From: an uncultured Prevotella sp.
GTDB taxonomy: Bacteria > Bacteroidota > Bacteroidia > Bacteroidales > Bacteroidaceae
Direction: 5' to 3'
Assembly: GCA_947095945.1 (NCBI GenBank)
Contig: CAMUQM010000088.1
Location: forward strand, 1-7,935
DNA: 7,935 nt
Shown: positions 1 to 5,559 of the stretch, in pieces
Numbering within the stretch: position 1 is the first letter of the stretch
Layout: the number at the start of each line of letters is the position of its first letter
Notes under the pieces: generated by a model
The model's input: only the letters and a program-made list of their open reading frames with translations
What the model was told of the DNA's origin: nothing
Databases searched by the model: none
Translations under genes and position numbers: made by a program

Positions 1-4
1 ATTG

Positions 5-12
5 CAAAGATA
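5..12 (-). promoter_or_regulatory. Possible minus-strand -7 promoter element for a gene left of the window
   Basis: The reverse complement of 5-12 reads TATCTTTG, an exact match to the Bacteroidota primary-sigma -7 consensus TAnnTTTG. It would drive transcription leftward out of the window, divergent from the patatin gene. No TTG is seen at the usual -33 distance upstream on the minus strand, so the call rests on the -7 element alone. Confidence 0.4.
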
Positions 13-34
13 GTTATTTTTGTTTGAAAGTTAT

Positions 35-42
35 TAACTTTG
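35..42 (+). promoter_or_regulatory. -7 promoter element for the patatin-like gene
   Basis: TAACTTTG matches the Bacteroidota -7 consensus TAnnTTTG and ends 24 bases before the ATG at 67, giving a short leader of roughly 20 bases. TTTG copies upstream lie closer than the usual 19-21 base spacing, so the -33 element is not convincing. A T-rich run precedes the start codon in place of a Shine-Dalgarno sequence, normal for this phylum. Confidence 0.5.
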
Positions 43-66
43 CAGTTGTTTTTTTAATGAGAATTT

Positions 67-933
67 ATGCAAATAGATAGGAATACAGGCTTAGTGTTAG
101 AAGGAGGAGGAATGCGTGGAGTTTTTACCTCTGGTGTGTTGGATGCTTTTATGAAATATAAGCTTTATTTTCATTACACCGTAGCAGTGTCTGCAGGAGC
201 ATGCAACGGCTTGTCATATGCCAGTCGTCAACCACGTCGTGCTCGTATTTCCAATATTGATATGCTTGCAAAATATGATTATATTGGCTTGCGCCATCTT
301 GTTACACAAGGTTGTATCTTTGATCCAGAATTGCTTTACCATCGTTTCCCTTACGAGCTTGTTCCATTTGATTATAATGAGTATTTTCGTAATTGTCAGA
401 ATGGTGATGTCTTCGAGATGGTAGTAACAAACTGCCAGACTGGTTTTGCAGAATATCTTACAGAGTCATCAGGTAATACGCATCGTCTTAATGAATTAGC
501 ACGTGCTTCTTCAAGTCTTCCATACGTTAGTAAGATTGTGACAATAGATAATAAGGAACTATTGGATGGTGGTATTGTAGACTCTATCCCTGTTTTGCGT
601 TCTATAGAGACTGGGCATGAAACAAATGTGGTTATCAGTACGCGTAATAAAGGTTGGAGAGAGAAAGGGCGCGATCATAAACAACCTAAGTTTGTCTATC
701 GTAATTATCCTCGTTTGCGTGTAGCTCTGAGCCGTAGAATAGAGGCTTATAACCGTCAGCTTGATTTGGTAGATGAATTGGAAGAACAAGGTAAGATTCT
801 TGTTATCCGTCCAGAAGAGCCTGTGGTTGTTGGACGAATGGAGAAAGATGTAGAGAAACTTGAGAATCTTTATGAAGAAGGCTTTCGGTTAGGTGAAAGA
901 TTTGTAAAGGATAATCTTCCACATCTTCTTTGA
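67..933 (+). CDS. Patatin-like phospholipase family protein (YjjU-like)
   Basis: This 288-residue protein is a predicted serine acyl hydrolase of the patatin family, which uses a Ser-Asp dyad to release fatty acids from lipids. The oxyanion-hole glycine loop GGGMRG is at residues 13-18. The nucleophile elbow is A-V-S-A-G with Ser42, where Ala40 stands in for the first Gly of GxSxG, a common variant in this subfamily. The dyad aspartate is Asp167 in a DGG motif followed by VDSIP. The N-terminal pattern LVLEGGGMRGVFTSGVLD and the VSAGACN elbow resemble E. coli YjjU. The C-terminal third is charged and helical, as in YjjU-like proteins. No signal peptide or membrane segment is seen, so it should be cytoplasmic or peripheral to the membrane. 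The ATG at 67 sits just before the first beta strand and behind a plausible promoter. Arginine codons are dominated by CGT. The family call is firm; the natural substrate is unknown. Confidence 0.93.
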   Translation: MQIDRNTGLVLEGGGMRGVFTSGVLDAFMKYKLYFHYTVAVSAGACNGLSYASRQPRRARISNIDMLAKYDYIGLRHLVTQGCIFDPELLYHRFPYELVPFDYNEYFRNCQNGDVFEMVVTNCQTGFAEYLTESSGNTHRLNELARASSSLPYVSKIVTIDNKELLDGGIVDSIPVLRSIETGHETNVVISTRNKGWREKGRDHKQPKFVYRNYPRLRVALSRRIEAYNRQLDLVDELEEQGKILVIRPEEPVVVGRMEKDVEKLENLYEEGFRLGERFVKDNLPHLL

Positions 934-995
934 TACTTTTCAAAAATATCTACCGTACAAAAAGGATAAAGAAGTTATATTTAGAAGAATAATAA

Positions 996-1030
996 GGGCT
1001 GTCTGCTATTTTAGTGGACAGCCTATTTTG
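996..1030 (+). terminator. Rho-independent terminator after the patatin-like gene
   Basis: GGCTGTC (997-1003) pairs perfectly with GACAGCC (1017-1023). Inside the loop CTA and TAG can pair as well. The stem is followed by TATTTTGG, a modest U-tract. It lies about 63 bases past the patatin stop codon. The stem is clear; the weak tail lowers confidence slightly. Confidence 0.7.
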
Positions 1031-1091
1031 GTTCCTCCGTTATAATGTGTGAATGCTTGTCATATTGAGCAAGAAGATTTTAATTAGATTT

Positions 1092-1135
1092 AAAAGGGCG
1101 TTAGTAGCACTCCAAAAGGGCATCTGTTGGAAGCC
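1092..1135. repeat. Two-copy degenerate 22-base tandem repeat
   Basis: AAAAGGGC occurs at 1092-1099 and again at 1114-1121, exactly 22 bases apart. The rest of each unit is only loosely similar, and flanking sequence (about 1070-1091 and 1136-1153) can be forced into the same 22-base register with poorer matches. It lies just downstream of the minus-strand alkyltransferase-like gene, between convergent genes. The upstream AAAAGGGCGT can also pair imperfectly with ACGTCTTTTT (1141-1150), so part of it may act as a weak terminator for that gene. Confidence 0.35.
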
Positions 1136-1153
1136 AATTGGACGTCTTTTTCC

Positions 1154-1465
1154 TTATTCCTCCAGTTTCCATTGCCATTTTCTCATATCTACACAGCCGT
1201 TCGTACGGAAAGATACCCCTTCTGCTTCCAGCAAACTGCGCTGCTCTCCCCAGCAGGGAGCGGTACGTCCACTACTATTTACTACTCTATGGAAGGGCAA
1301 GTGGCATTCTTCTGATGCTTCACGAAGTATTCTTCCTACCAAACGAGCATGCCGAGGACAGCCAATAAGCCATGCTATCTGCCCATAACTCAGCACACGA
1401 CCGCTCGGAATAGATGCCACAACCTCATACACTTCTTTGCGAAACCCCTCAATATCTACAGACAT
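1154..1465 (-). CDS. MGMT-family alkyltransferase-like protein (ATL) lacking the acceptor cysteine
   Basis: This 103-residue protein consists only of the DNA-binding and active-site domain of O6-alkylguanine-DNA alkyltransferases. Family hallmarks are GRVLSYGQIAWLIG (about residues 22-35, with the Tyr-Gly-Gln of the helix-turn-helix), an arginine-containing recognition helix (HARLVGRILRE), and the active-site region LPFHRVVNSSGRTAP. In true repair enzymes the last motif is PCHRV, and Cys accepts the alkyl group; here the codon is TTC (Phe). In family terms that makes it an alkyltransferase-like protein, which binds O6-alkylguanine without repairing it and flags it for nucleotide excision repair. 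Known bacterial ATLs usually have Trp at this position, so Phe is unusual. The ATG at 1465 gives the normal short-ATL length. It is the last gene of the minus-strand block, 188 bases beyond the peroxidase gene; I saw no own promoter. The family is firm, the ATL role is inferred from the substitution. Confidence 0.88.
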   Translation of the reverse strand: MSVDIEGFRKEVYEVVASIPSGRVLSYGQIAWLIGCPRHARLVGRILREASEECHLPFHRVVNSSGRTAPCWGEQRSLLEAEGVSFRTNGCVDMRKWQWKLEE

Positions 1466-1612
1466 CCTTATATCTATTGACCTTAAAGAAAAAGGAGTAG
1501 AAAGATTTAGAAAGAATTAAGCCGATACCTTTCATATCTCTGCATTACCTGCTCTTTGGAAAGAAACAGTAATGGCTTAACCCCCACTAAACCCCTCAAC
1601 TCCTAAACGATT

Positions 1613-1626
1613 ATCCCACAAGGGAT
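1613..1626 (-). terminator. Small hairpin downstream of the peroxidase gene, possible terminator
   Basis: ATCCC (1613-1617) and GGGAT (1622-1626) form a perfect 5-bp stem with a 4-base loop about 28 bases beyond the minus-strand stop codon of the peroxidase gene, with further weak pairing outside after one A-A mismatch. There is no good U-tract on the minus side, so it may be only a weak terminator or a 3'-end stabilising stem. The remainder of 1466-1653 shows no gene or promoter I can support. Confidence 0.3.
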
Positions 1627-1653
1627 TATTAAAACTTACCTATCAGCTTTTAA

Positions 1654-2202
1654 TTAGAGTGCAGCCTCAACAGCCTTCTGAACCTCCTTGAGGTCTACTG
1701 TTGGCTCGAAGCGTGCAACAACCTCACCATTACGGTTAACGAGGAACTTAGTGAAGTTCCACTGGATGTCGTTCTGCTTGCGTGGCTCTGTGTTTGCCTT
1801 GTTGTAAAGATCCTCCATAATAGCAGCCAACTTCTCCTCATAAGCACCGCCTGCATAGCCCTTCTCGCTCTTCAACCATGTGTAGAGAGGAAGTTCGTTA
1901 GCACCGTTCACCTCGCTCTTCTTGAACTGTGGGAAGTCAGTACCAAACTTTGCTGTACAGAACTCGTGAATCTCCTCGTCTGTACCCGGTGCCTGATGAC
2001 CGAACTGATCACATGGAATATCAAGAATCTCAAGACCCTTCTCCTTCAGACTGCGGTACATTGCCTCCAACTCCTCATACTGTGGAGTGAAGCCACAACC
2101 TGTTGCTGTGTTTACGATAAGGAGCACCTTACCCTTATATGTCTCGAGGCTTACCTCATTACCTTTCTTGTCTTTCAAATTGAAATCATAAACTGTTGCC
2201 AT
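1654..2202 (-). CDS. Glutathione peroxidase family protein (thioredoxin-dependent thiol peroxidase type)
   Basis: This 182-residue cytoplasmic enzyme is predicted to reduce hydrogen peroxide and organic hydroperoxides. All four catalytic positions are present: peroxidatic Cys36 in the NTATGCGFTPQY loop, Gln70 in DQFGHQ, and Trp148 and Asn149 in QWNFTKFLV. It is a cysteine, not selenocysteine, enzyme. Cys82 in EFCTAKFGTDFP lies where the resolving cysteine lies in non-animal family members, which use thioredoxin instead of glutathione; that preference is inferred. Length is typical for the family and there is no signal peptide. Position 64 of the family motif, usually Asn in NQF, is also a variable site here (PCDQF). 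The ATG at 2202 starts the standard N-terminal strand (ATVYDFNLKD). It follows the DoxX-like gene on the same strand after 150 bases; a possible own promoter with an inverted repeat lies in that gap. Confidence 0.95.
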   Translation of the reverse strand: MATVYDFNLKDKKGNEVSLETYKGKVLLIVNTATGCGFTPQYEELEAMYRSLKEKGLEILDIPCDQFGHQAPGTDEEIHEFCTAKFGTDFPQFKKSEVNGANELPLYTWLKSEKGYAGGAYEEKLAAIMEDLYNKANTEPRKQNDIQWNFTKFLVNRNGEVVARFEPTVDLKEVQKAVEAAL

Positions 2203-2235
2203 AATTTTTACTCTTTATTAAATTCTACAATAATT

Positions 2236-2266
2236 ATTTTATAGGCCATAAAGGCTATATATCAAA
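2236..2266 (-). promoter_or_regulatory. Possible promoter with an embedded inverted repeat upstream of the peroxidase gene
   Basis: On the minus strand TTTG (complement of 2263-2266) is followed after 19 bases by TATAAAAT (complement of 2236-2243). The first half fits the Bacteroidota -33 element; the second shares only TA with the -7 consensus. Between them lies an imperfect inverted repeat, TATAGGCC (2240-2247) and GGCTATA (2253-2259) around ATAAA, with one bulged G. That placement would suit an operator, but a short RNA hairpin is equally possible. Confidence 0.28.
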
Positions 2267-2352
2267 TTTTTAAACCTCATCTTTCATAAGGTTGGAAAGC
2301 ATTAATCGGAAACATTTCTGTCCTTCCAAGGTCTATTCCGAATCCCAATGAT

Positions 2353-2778
2353 TTACTTTCTTATCTTTGAAATCAACTCCTTACAAACTTTCCATCCACC
2401 AGTAGACCATAACGCCCACGCAATCAGTACAGGCTGGAAGAAGAGTCGGATAAGGCGTGCACTGTCAGTATTCAGCCCGAACGAATCAATATGATAGAAA
2501 TACTGATTCAGGTTTCCGGGGAAGATAAGTACAAAGAAGAGAGCAAGCAGCGCTCCCACTACAGCCTTATGCTTGTAGAGTAAAAGCAAACTCAGCCCCA
2601 ATGCAATCTCTACTACGCCCGAAGACAGCACCACAAAGTCGGTAAATCCCTCTGAAAAACGAAGCCACATCGGCACTTGCGCCACAAATTCCAAGCGGTT
2701 GAACGTCAGATGTGACACACCGGCATAGGTCATAAATGCCCCTAAAAAGAGGAGGAAAATCGTCTTTACTTTGTTCAT
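2353..2778 (-). CDS. DoxX-like family integral membrane protein
   Basis: This 141-residue protein has four predicted membrane helices at about residues 5-24, 47-67, 71-87 and 108-126. Family-like features are AGVSHL at the end of helix 1, the pattern SGVVEIALGLSLL through helix 2, and the FPGNLNQY motif after helix 3. DoxX-like proteins are small inner-membrane proteins; some are linked to thiol and oxidative-stress handling or to quinone-dependent electron transfer, but for most the activity is unknown. The start at 2778 places a Met-Asn-Lys-Val-Lys N-terminus directly before helix 1, as expected for this fold. It is the first gene of the minus-strand block, with a good promoter about 140 bases upstream and a structured leader between. 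Sharing the strand with the peroxidase fits a redox role, though this is context only. DoxX-like assignment is confident at the superfamily level. Confidence 0.83.
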   Translation of the reverse strand: MNKVKTIFLLFLGAFMTYAGVSHLTFNRLEFVAQVPMWLRFSEGFTDFVVLSSGVVEIALGLSLLLLYKHKAVVGALLALFFVLIFPGNLNQYFYHIDSFGLNTDSARLIRLFFQPVLIAWALWSTGGWKVCKELISKIRK

Positions 2779-2797
2779 CCTGTTTCTTTATAAATGT

Positions 2798-2842
2798 GGG
2801 CGCATCACTTTCTCCAGCGTTAACTGATGTCTGTGTACGCCC
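2798..2842 (-). other. Structured element in the 5' leader of the DoxX-like gene
   Basis: GGGCGCATCA (2798-2807) pairs with TGATG (2825-2829) and then, across an 8-base bulge, with CGCCC (2838-2842): ten pairs in two blocks of five around a 17-base loop that contains the palindrome GTTAAC. It is well inside the predicted transcript of the DoxX-like gene, 20 to 64 bases before its start codon on the minus strand. Such an arrangement could be a cis-regulatory RNA, a protein site, or chance. It matches no riboswitch class I recognise. The stretch is free of stops in one minus frame for about 27 codons but has no credible start, so it is not called as a gene. Confidence 0.35.
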
Positions 2843-2919
2843 CCTACAATACTTTTACTAATTAATCGTCTTTACAATCTTTTCTTATTCGTGTTTAACT
2901 AAACCTTTATATTCTATTG

Positions 2920-2949
2920 CAAAGATATAAAAAGAAATTTATATCGCAA
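2920..2949 (-). promoter_or_regulatory. Promoter for the minus-strand DoxX-like gene
   Basis: On the minus strand, TTG (complement of 2947-2949) is followed after 19 bases by TATCTTTG (complement of 2920-2927). This matches both the -33 TTG and -7 TAnnTTTG elements at the correct spacing. Transcription would start near 2913, giving a leader of about 135 bases before the start codon at 2778. It may also serve the peroxidase and alkyltransferase-like genes. Confidence 0.62.
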
Positions 2950-3083
2950 GCGATTACGAATTGTTTTAACATCATTTTACAGCTTCAGTATGCCTGCCTG
3001 CTACTATTAAGCCATCTTAACAAATACTCCGGCATTCTGAAAGATTATTGCTATATATCCGTCCAAATACAAGATGAATTTAT

Positions 3084-3091
3084 TACTTTTG
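3084..3091 (+). promoter_or_regulatory. Possible -7 element for the DUF6078-like gene
   Basis: TACTTTTG fits TAnnTTTG and lies 71 bases before the start codon at 3163, pointing opposite to the DoxX-like gene promoter. No TTG is found at the proper -33 distance, so support is partial. Confidence 0.35.
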
Positions 3092-3162
3092 TACTCTGGA
3101 ACTCCCATACATGAAAAGATAAAACCGAGAATAATATAAGATTTCACAAAACTACAAACGAA

Positions 3163-3591
3163 ATGGAAAGCAAAAACAAATACCAAGATGCACCGAAACA
3201 CTATCTTCTATGCTATAACACTACATGCAAAAAGGCAAAGACATGCCTGCACCAGATAGTTGCATGTGAAAACGTCAATAAAGAGAAAATCGTACAATGC
3301 GTAAATCCGTCTGTTAACAGTGGAGAAAACTGTGACTACTACAAGGCAGACTGTATTGTACGCATAGCTTATGGCATGGAACATACGTTCGACAAAGTAT
3401 TGGCAGCCGATATTGTAGGGATTCGAGGTACGCTCGTCAGGCACTTCGGGAACGGATCTTACTATGTTCGCCGCAATGGCAAAAAAGGCATAACACCAGC
3501 TGAACAGGAATATATTAACAGCATCTTCATAGCTTACGGATACGCAGAAGGAGCCAGTTTTGATAATTACAAGGACGAACGGGAATGGTAA
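3163..3591 (+). CDS. Cysteine-rich DUF6078-like protein
   Basis: This 142-residue protein resembles the Bacteroidota-restricted DUF6078 family, whose function is unknown. The N-terminal half holds seven cysteines (17, 22, 28, 35, 46, 57 and 64), beginning with HYLLCYNTTCKKAKTC, close to the CxNxxCxxxxxC pattern I associate with that family. Such spacing could bind zinc or an iron-sulfur cluster, but this is inference. The C-terminal half has the family-like run of IRGTLVRHFGNGSYYVRRNGKKGITPAEQEYI followed by a helix and an FDNY element near the end. There is no signal peptide or membrane segment, so a cytoplasmic location is likely. The gene stands alone between the divergent DoxX-like gene and the 482-residue gene, and a long palindrome begins 10 bases after its stop codon and probably forms its 3' end. 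It is not a recognised enzyme. The gene is real with good confidence; the family name is from recalled pattern similarity. Confidence 0.72.
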   Translation: MESKNKYQDAPKHYLLCYNTTCKKAKTCLHQIVACENVNKEKIVQCVNPSVNSGENCDYYKADCIVRIAYGMEHTFDKVLAADIVGIRGTLVRHFGNGSYYVRRNGKKGITPAEQEYINSIFIAYGYAEGASFDNYKDEREW

Positions 3592-3600
3592 AGCTGGCAT

Positions 3601-3679
3601 TACAGAACATTACAAAGGCTTTGTAGAGAGATTACAAGCTACTTGTAGAGAGATTACAAAGCCTTTGCAATATTCTGTA
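3601..3679. repeat. Nested palindrome built from 22-bp tandem repeats; probable 3'-end hairpin or terminator
   Basis: Three units start at 3611, 3633 and 3655, exactly 22 bp apart. Each begins with a 15-base palindrome (TACAAAGGCTTTGTA, TACAAGCTACTTGTA, TACAAAGCCTTTGCA), and the first two are followed by the identical spacer GAGAGAT. The whole block is also one large imperfect palindrome centred at 3640. TACAGAA (3601-3607) pairs with TTCTGTA (3673-3679), CAAAGGCTTTGTA (3613-3625) pairs perfectly with TACAAAGCCTTTG (3655-3667), and the middle unit closes as a 6-bp hairpin with a CTA loop. The two spacers face each other as an internal loop. The block begins 10 bases after the DUF6078-like stop codon, so it can act as a transcript end, though no U-tract follows. 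A dispersed intergenic repeat or a site for a dimeric protein is also possible. Confidence 0.75.
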
Positions 3680-3771
3680 GACACTCTTCTCAAGCCAAAC
3701 TGTTGTGCTATATAACTGAAGAAAGATACATAAAAATATATTGCTATCGGATATTTTTTTAGCAGTTAGCC

Positions 3772-3800
3772 TTGGAATTATATCTTTTTTCTTATCTTTG
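3772..3800 (+). promoter_or_regulatory. Promoter for the 482-residue gene
   Basis: TTG at 3772-3774 and TATCTTTG at 3793-3800 are separated by 18 bases, a good match to the Bacteroidota -33/-7 promoter. Transcription would start near 3806, giving a leader of about 125 bases before the ATG at 3933. Confidence 0.62.
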
Positions 3801-3810
3801 ACTTATAAAT

Positions 3811-3861
3811 ATGAACATCCTACCCCCGAATCAGCAGTCATTTATGGCTGAAAACATTTAG
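3811..3861 (+). other. Tiny ORF at the 5' end of the leader of the 482-residue gene
   Basis: An ATG only 10 bases past the -7 element opens a 16-codon frame reading MNILPPNQQSFMAENI, ending in TAG at 3859-3861. A second frame of nine codons (3876-3905) follows. Translated, the first would be almost leaderless and could act as a leader peptide; the Pro-Pro pair might slow ribosomes. There is no direct sign that it is translated and such short frames occur by chance. Confidence 0.15.
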
Positions 3862-3932
3862 GAAACAACGAGGGAATGGTATGGAAACAGCTTAAAGTAC
3901 TATAAATGAACTACAAATAAAAAGCAAAATAT

Positions 3933-5381
3933 ATGCCTAAGAAGAAGAAAACAAACAAAGGTGGACAACAGTTTCTTTCACCAGAAAAGTTCATGCAGAC
4001 AAGAGCCAGGACTTTGCAAATTGGGAAATGCTATCGAGATTCTCATTTATTTGACATCGGAGAAGGTTATGTCGTAGTTTCCAGATTACATACTGGCGAT
4101 AAAATCAGCTTTGCATGCTATCTCGTAGACACCTATTGCATAGGGGTAAAAGATTCTATGTATAAGCTAAGAACGGAAAAAGAAGAATTCGACTATATGC
4201 TGGAAAGTCTCAGCAAGACTAGTGAATTAGAAGAATGCAGTTACGAGGAAGCACATAATATTGTTTATGGTGCCGTAGACTTTGCAGAAGAGATTGACAT
4301 AGCCCCAGATGATAGTTTCAAACTCACAAAGTATATGCTGGAAGAAGACACTGAAGATGTACCACTCATTGAGTACGAATTTGGTAAAGATGGCAAGCAC
4401 TTTCTTGTGGCAACCGACCAGTACAATGCCAGTAAGTATCTTCCCAAACTGAAACAGGCTTATGGTAATGACTTCAAATACATTGTTCCTGAAAATAGTT
4501 GGATAGGCGATGATAGTAAATATATGAAACATCCTACCTACGGTATGGATACAAAGTACACCTATAAGCCCCAACGGTATTCCGAAACCTTGAACGTACA
4601 TAACGAATGGCTTGTAGAGGAACTGAACAAGCCGGAAAATTCCTTGTGGTTAGAAGATTCATTAATTAACCGAATCCTTGCTCTGCCAAAGGAAGAACTG
4701 CGTTCGGACTTAGAAGAGATTATCCGCTATGTCATGACGATAACAAGTAATGGTAACATTCCTGCCGATTTTGATGACGGAAACTATAACGGAATACTTG
4801 CTTCTTCCATCATGCTGTTAGGAGAAGTCGGGAACAACGAAAGCAGTCTTGACTTGGTATTGGAATGTCTCAGACAATCCCAAGACTTCCTCGACTATCA
4901 TTTTAGCGACAGTGCTGATGCTGTTTTTGTTCCAACCTTATATAAATTAACAACAGCTGACTGTTTTAACAAGTTACTCAGTTTCATGAAAGAGCCTGGG
5001 CTGTATTCGTTCGGTAAAGCTCATGTGCCTGAAACTATGTCACAAATAGCATTCAGGCAACCAGAACTGAAGCTGGCATGTATAGAATGGTTCGACGACC
5101 TCATCTCCTTTGCTATAGAGAAACTGCCAGAAGTACAATATATTGATGGTGTGCTCGCTGCACTTTTAACCTCTAACTTAATTGACTTACGTGCTTCAGA
5201 ACTTCTACCGAAAATAAAAGCTATGTATGATACAGGGTGTATAGACCAAACATACTGTGGTAGCATTGATACTGTTGAGAAAGAAATCTCCCAAAACATC
5301 CATAGTTCCCATTTTGATTATTTCAATTTCGATGTTCACGAACGTTTTGCTGCCATGAAGTCTCGTTTTGACAAACCATAA
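3933..5381 (+). CDS. Conserved protein of unknown function with possible DUF1186-like helical C-terminal half
   Basis: This 482-residue protein has a basic N-terminus (residues 2-9, Lys-rich) and no signal peptide or membrane helix. Residues 20-160 form a compact mixed domain with the segments RARTLQIGKCY, GYVVVSRLHTGDKISFACYLVDTYCIGVKDSMY and SYEEAHNIVYGAVDFAEE, then LEEDTEDVPLIEYEFGKDG. I recall this arrangement as a conserved uncharacterised family found in Bacteroidota and other bacteria. From about residue 225 to the end it is almost all helix, with repeat-like blocks (SSIMLLGEVGN, VFVPTLYKLTTADCF, DGVLAALLTSNLIDLRA) and a terminal run resembling DUF1186 proteins, which look like HEAT-type scaffolds. 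No catalytic motif is visible. Arginine codons mix AGA, AGG and CGN, unlike the CGT-rich patatin gene, which hints at lower expression or acquisition. It has its own promoter and a strong terminator, so it is probably a single-gene transcript. The CDS is certain; the domain name is tentative. Confidence 0.8.
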   Translation: MPKKKKTNKGGQQFLSPEKFMQTRARTLQIGKCYRDSHLFDIGEGYVVVSRLHTGDKISFACYLVDTYCIGVKDSMYKLRTEKEEFDYMLESLSKTSELEECSYEEAHNIVYGAVDFAEEIDIAPDDSFKLTKYMLEEDTEDVPLIEYEFGKDGKHFLVATDQYNASKYLPKLKQAYGNDFKYIVPENSWIGDDSKYMKHPTYGMDTKYTYKPQRYSETLNVHNEWLVEELNKPENSLWLEDSLINRILALPKEELRSDLEEIIRYVMTITSNGNIPADFDDGNYNGILASSIMLLGEVGNNESSLDLVLECLRQSQDFLDYHFSDSADAVFVPTLYKLTTADCFNKLLSFMKEPGLYSFGKAHVPETMSQIAFRQPELKLACIEWFDDLISFAIEKLPEVQYIDGVLAALLTSNLIDLRASELLPKIKAMYDTGCIDQTYCGSIDTVEKEISQNIHSSHFDYFNFDVHERFAAMKSRFDKP

Positions 5382-5397
5382 TGCAGCACAACAGGGA

Positions 5398-5470
5398 AGA
5401 GGGTACGTCAGAACTTAGATTTGAAAGAAAGCATGTTCATTAAAGTTTTGACACACCCTCTTTTTCCTTT
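5398..5470 (+). terminator. Long hairpin terminator after the 482-residue gene
   Basis: AGAGGGT (5398-5404) pairs with ACCCTCT (5455-5461). After a 2x2 AC/AC internal loop, GTCAGAACTT (5407-5416) pairs with AAGTTTTGAC (5443-5452), with one G-U pair. That makes 17 pairs around a 26-base loop, followed directly by TTTTCCTTT. It begins 17 bases past the stop codon and separates this gene from the rlmN promoter. Confidence 0.72.
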
Positions 5471-5526
5471 AATGCCCCCGACACTCAAAAAAGAAAGAAA
5501 AACACGAATATTAGCTATTTTTTCGT

Positions 5527-5534
5527 TATCTTTG
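5527..5534 (+). promoter_or_regulatory. -7 promoter element for rlmN
   Basis: TATCTTTG is an exact TAnnTTTG match followed by GCAGCAACAAAAC. It ends 25 bases before the ATG at 5560, so the transcript would start near 5540. No TTG is present at the -33 distance. Its position means an upstream TTG codon at 5548 would lie only a few bases from the transcript start, which favours the ATG. Confidence 0.6.
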
Positions 5535-5559
5535 CAGCAACAAAACATTGAGAACGAGA

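Noticed and set aside
1053..1388. Open frames on the plus strand covering the alkyltransferase-like gene
   Set aside because: They overlap a clear family member on the minus strand, have no recognisable domain, and their translation is low-complexity.
1154..1465. Functional O6-methylguanine-DNA methyltransferase
   Set aside because: The acceptor cysteine of PCHRV is absent; the nearby Cys in EECHLP is four residues away from the catalytic position and cannot substitute by family precedent.
1654..2202. Selenoprotein glutathione peroxidase
   Set aside because: The catalytic position is an ordinary Cys codon and there is no in-frame TGA in the gene.
2917..3201. Two overlapping open frames of 64-65 codons on opposite strands in the promoter region
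   Set aside because: AT-rich stretch with promoter elements inside; no family similarity, and the minus one runs into the start of the DUF6078-like gene.
3208..3600. 130-codon minus-strand frame opposite the DUF6078-like gene
   Set aside because: Its Cys/Val/Phe-rich translation is what the complement of the plus gene would produce; the plus frame has the family pattern and sensible signals.
3611..3669. Miniature CRISPR array
   Set aside because: The units are contiguous 22-bp repeats, themselves palindromic, with 7-base identical spacers; there is no unique spacer sequence and no cas gene.
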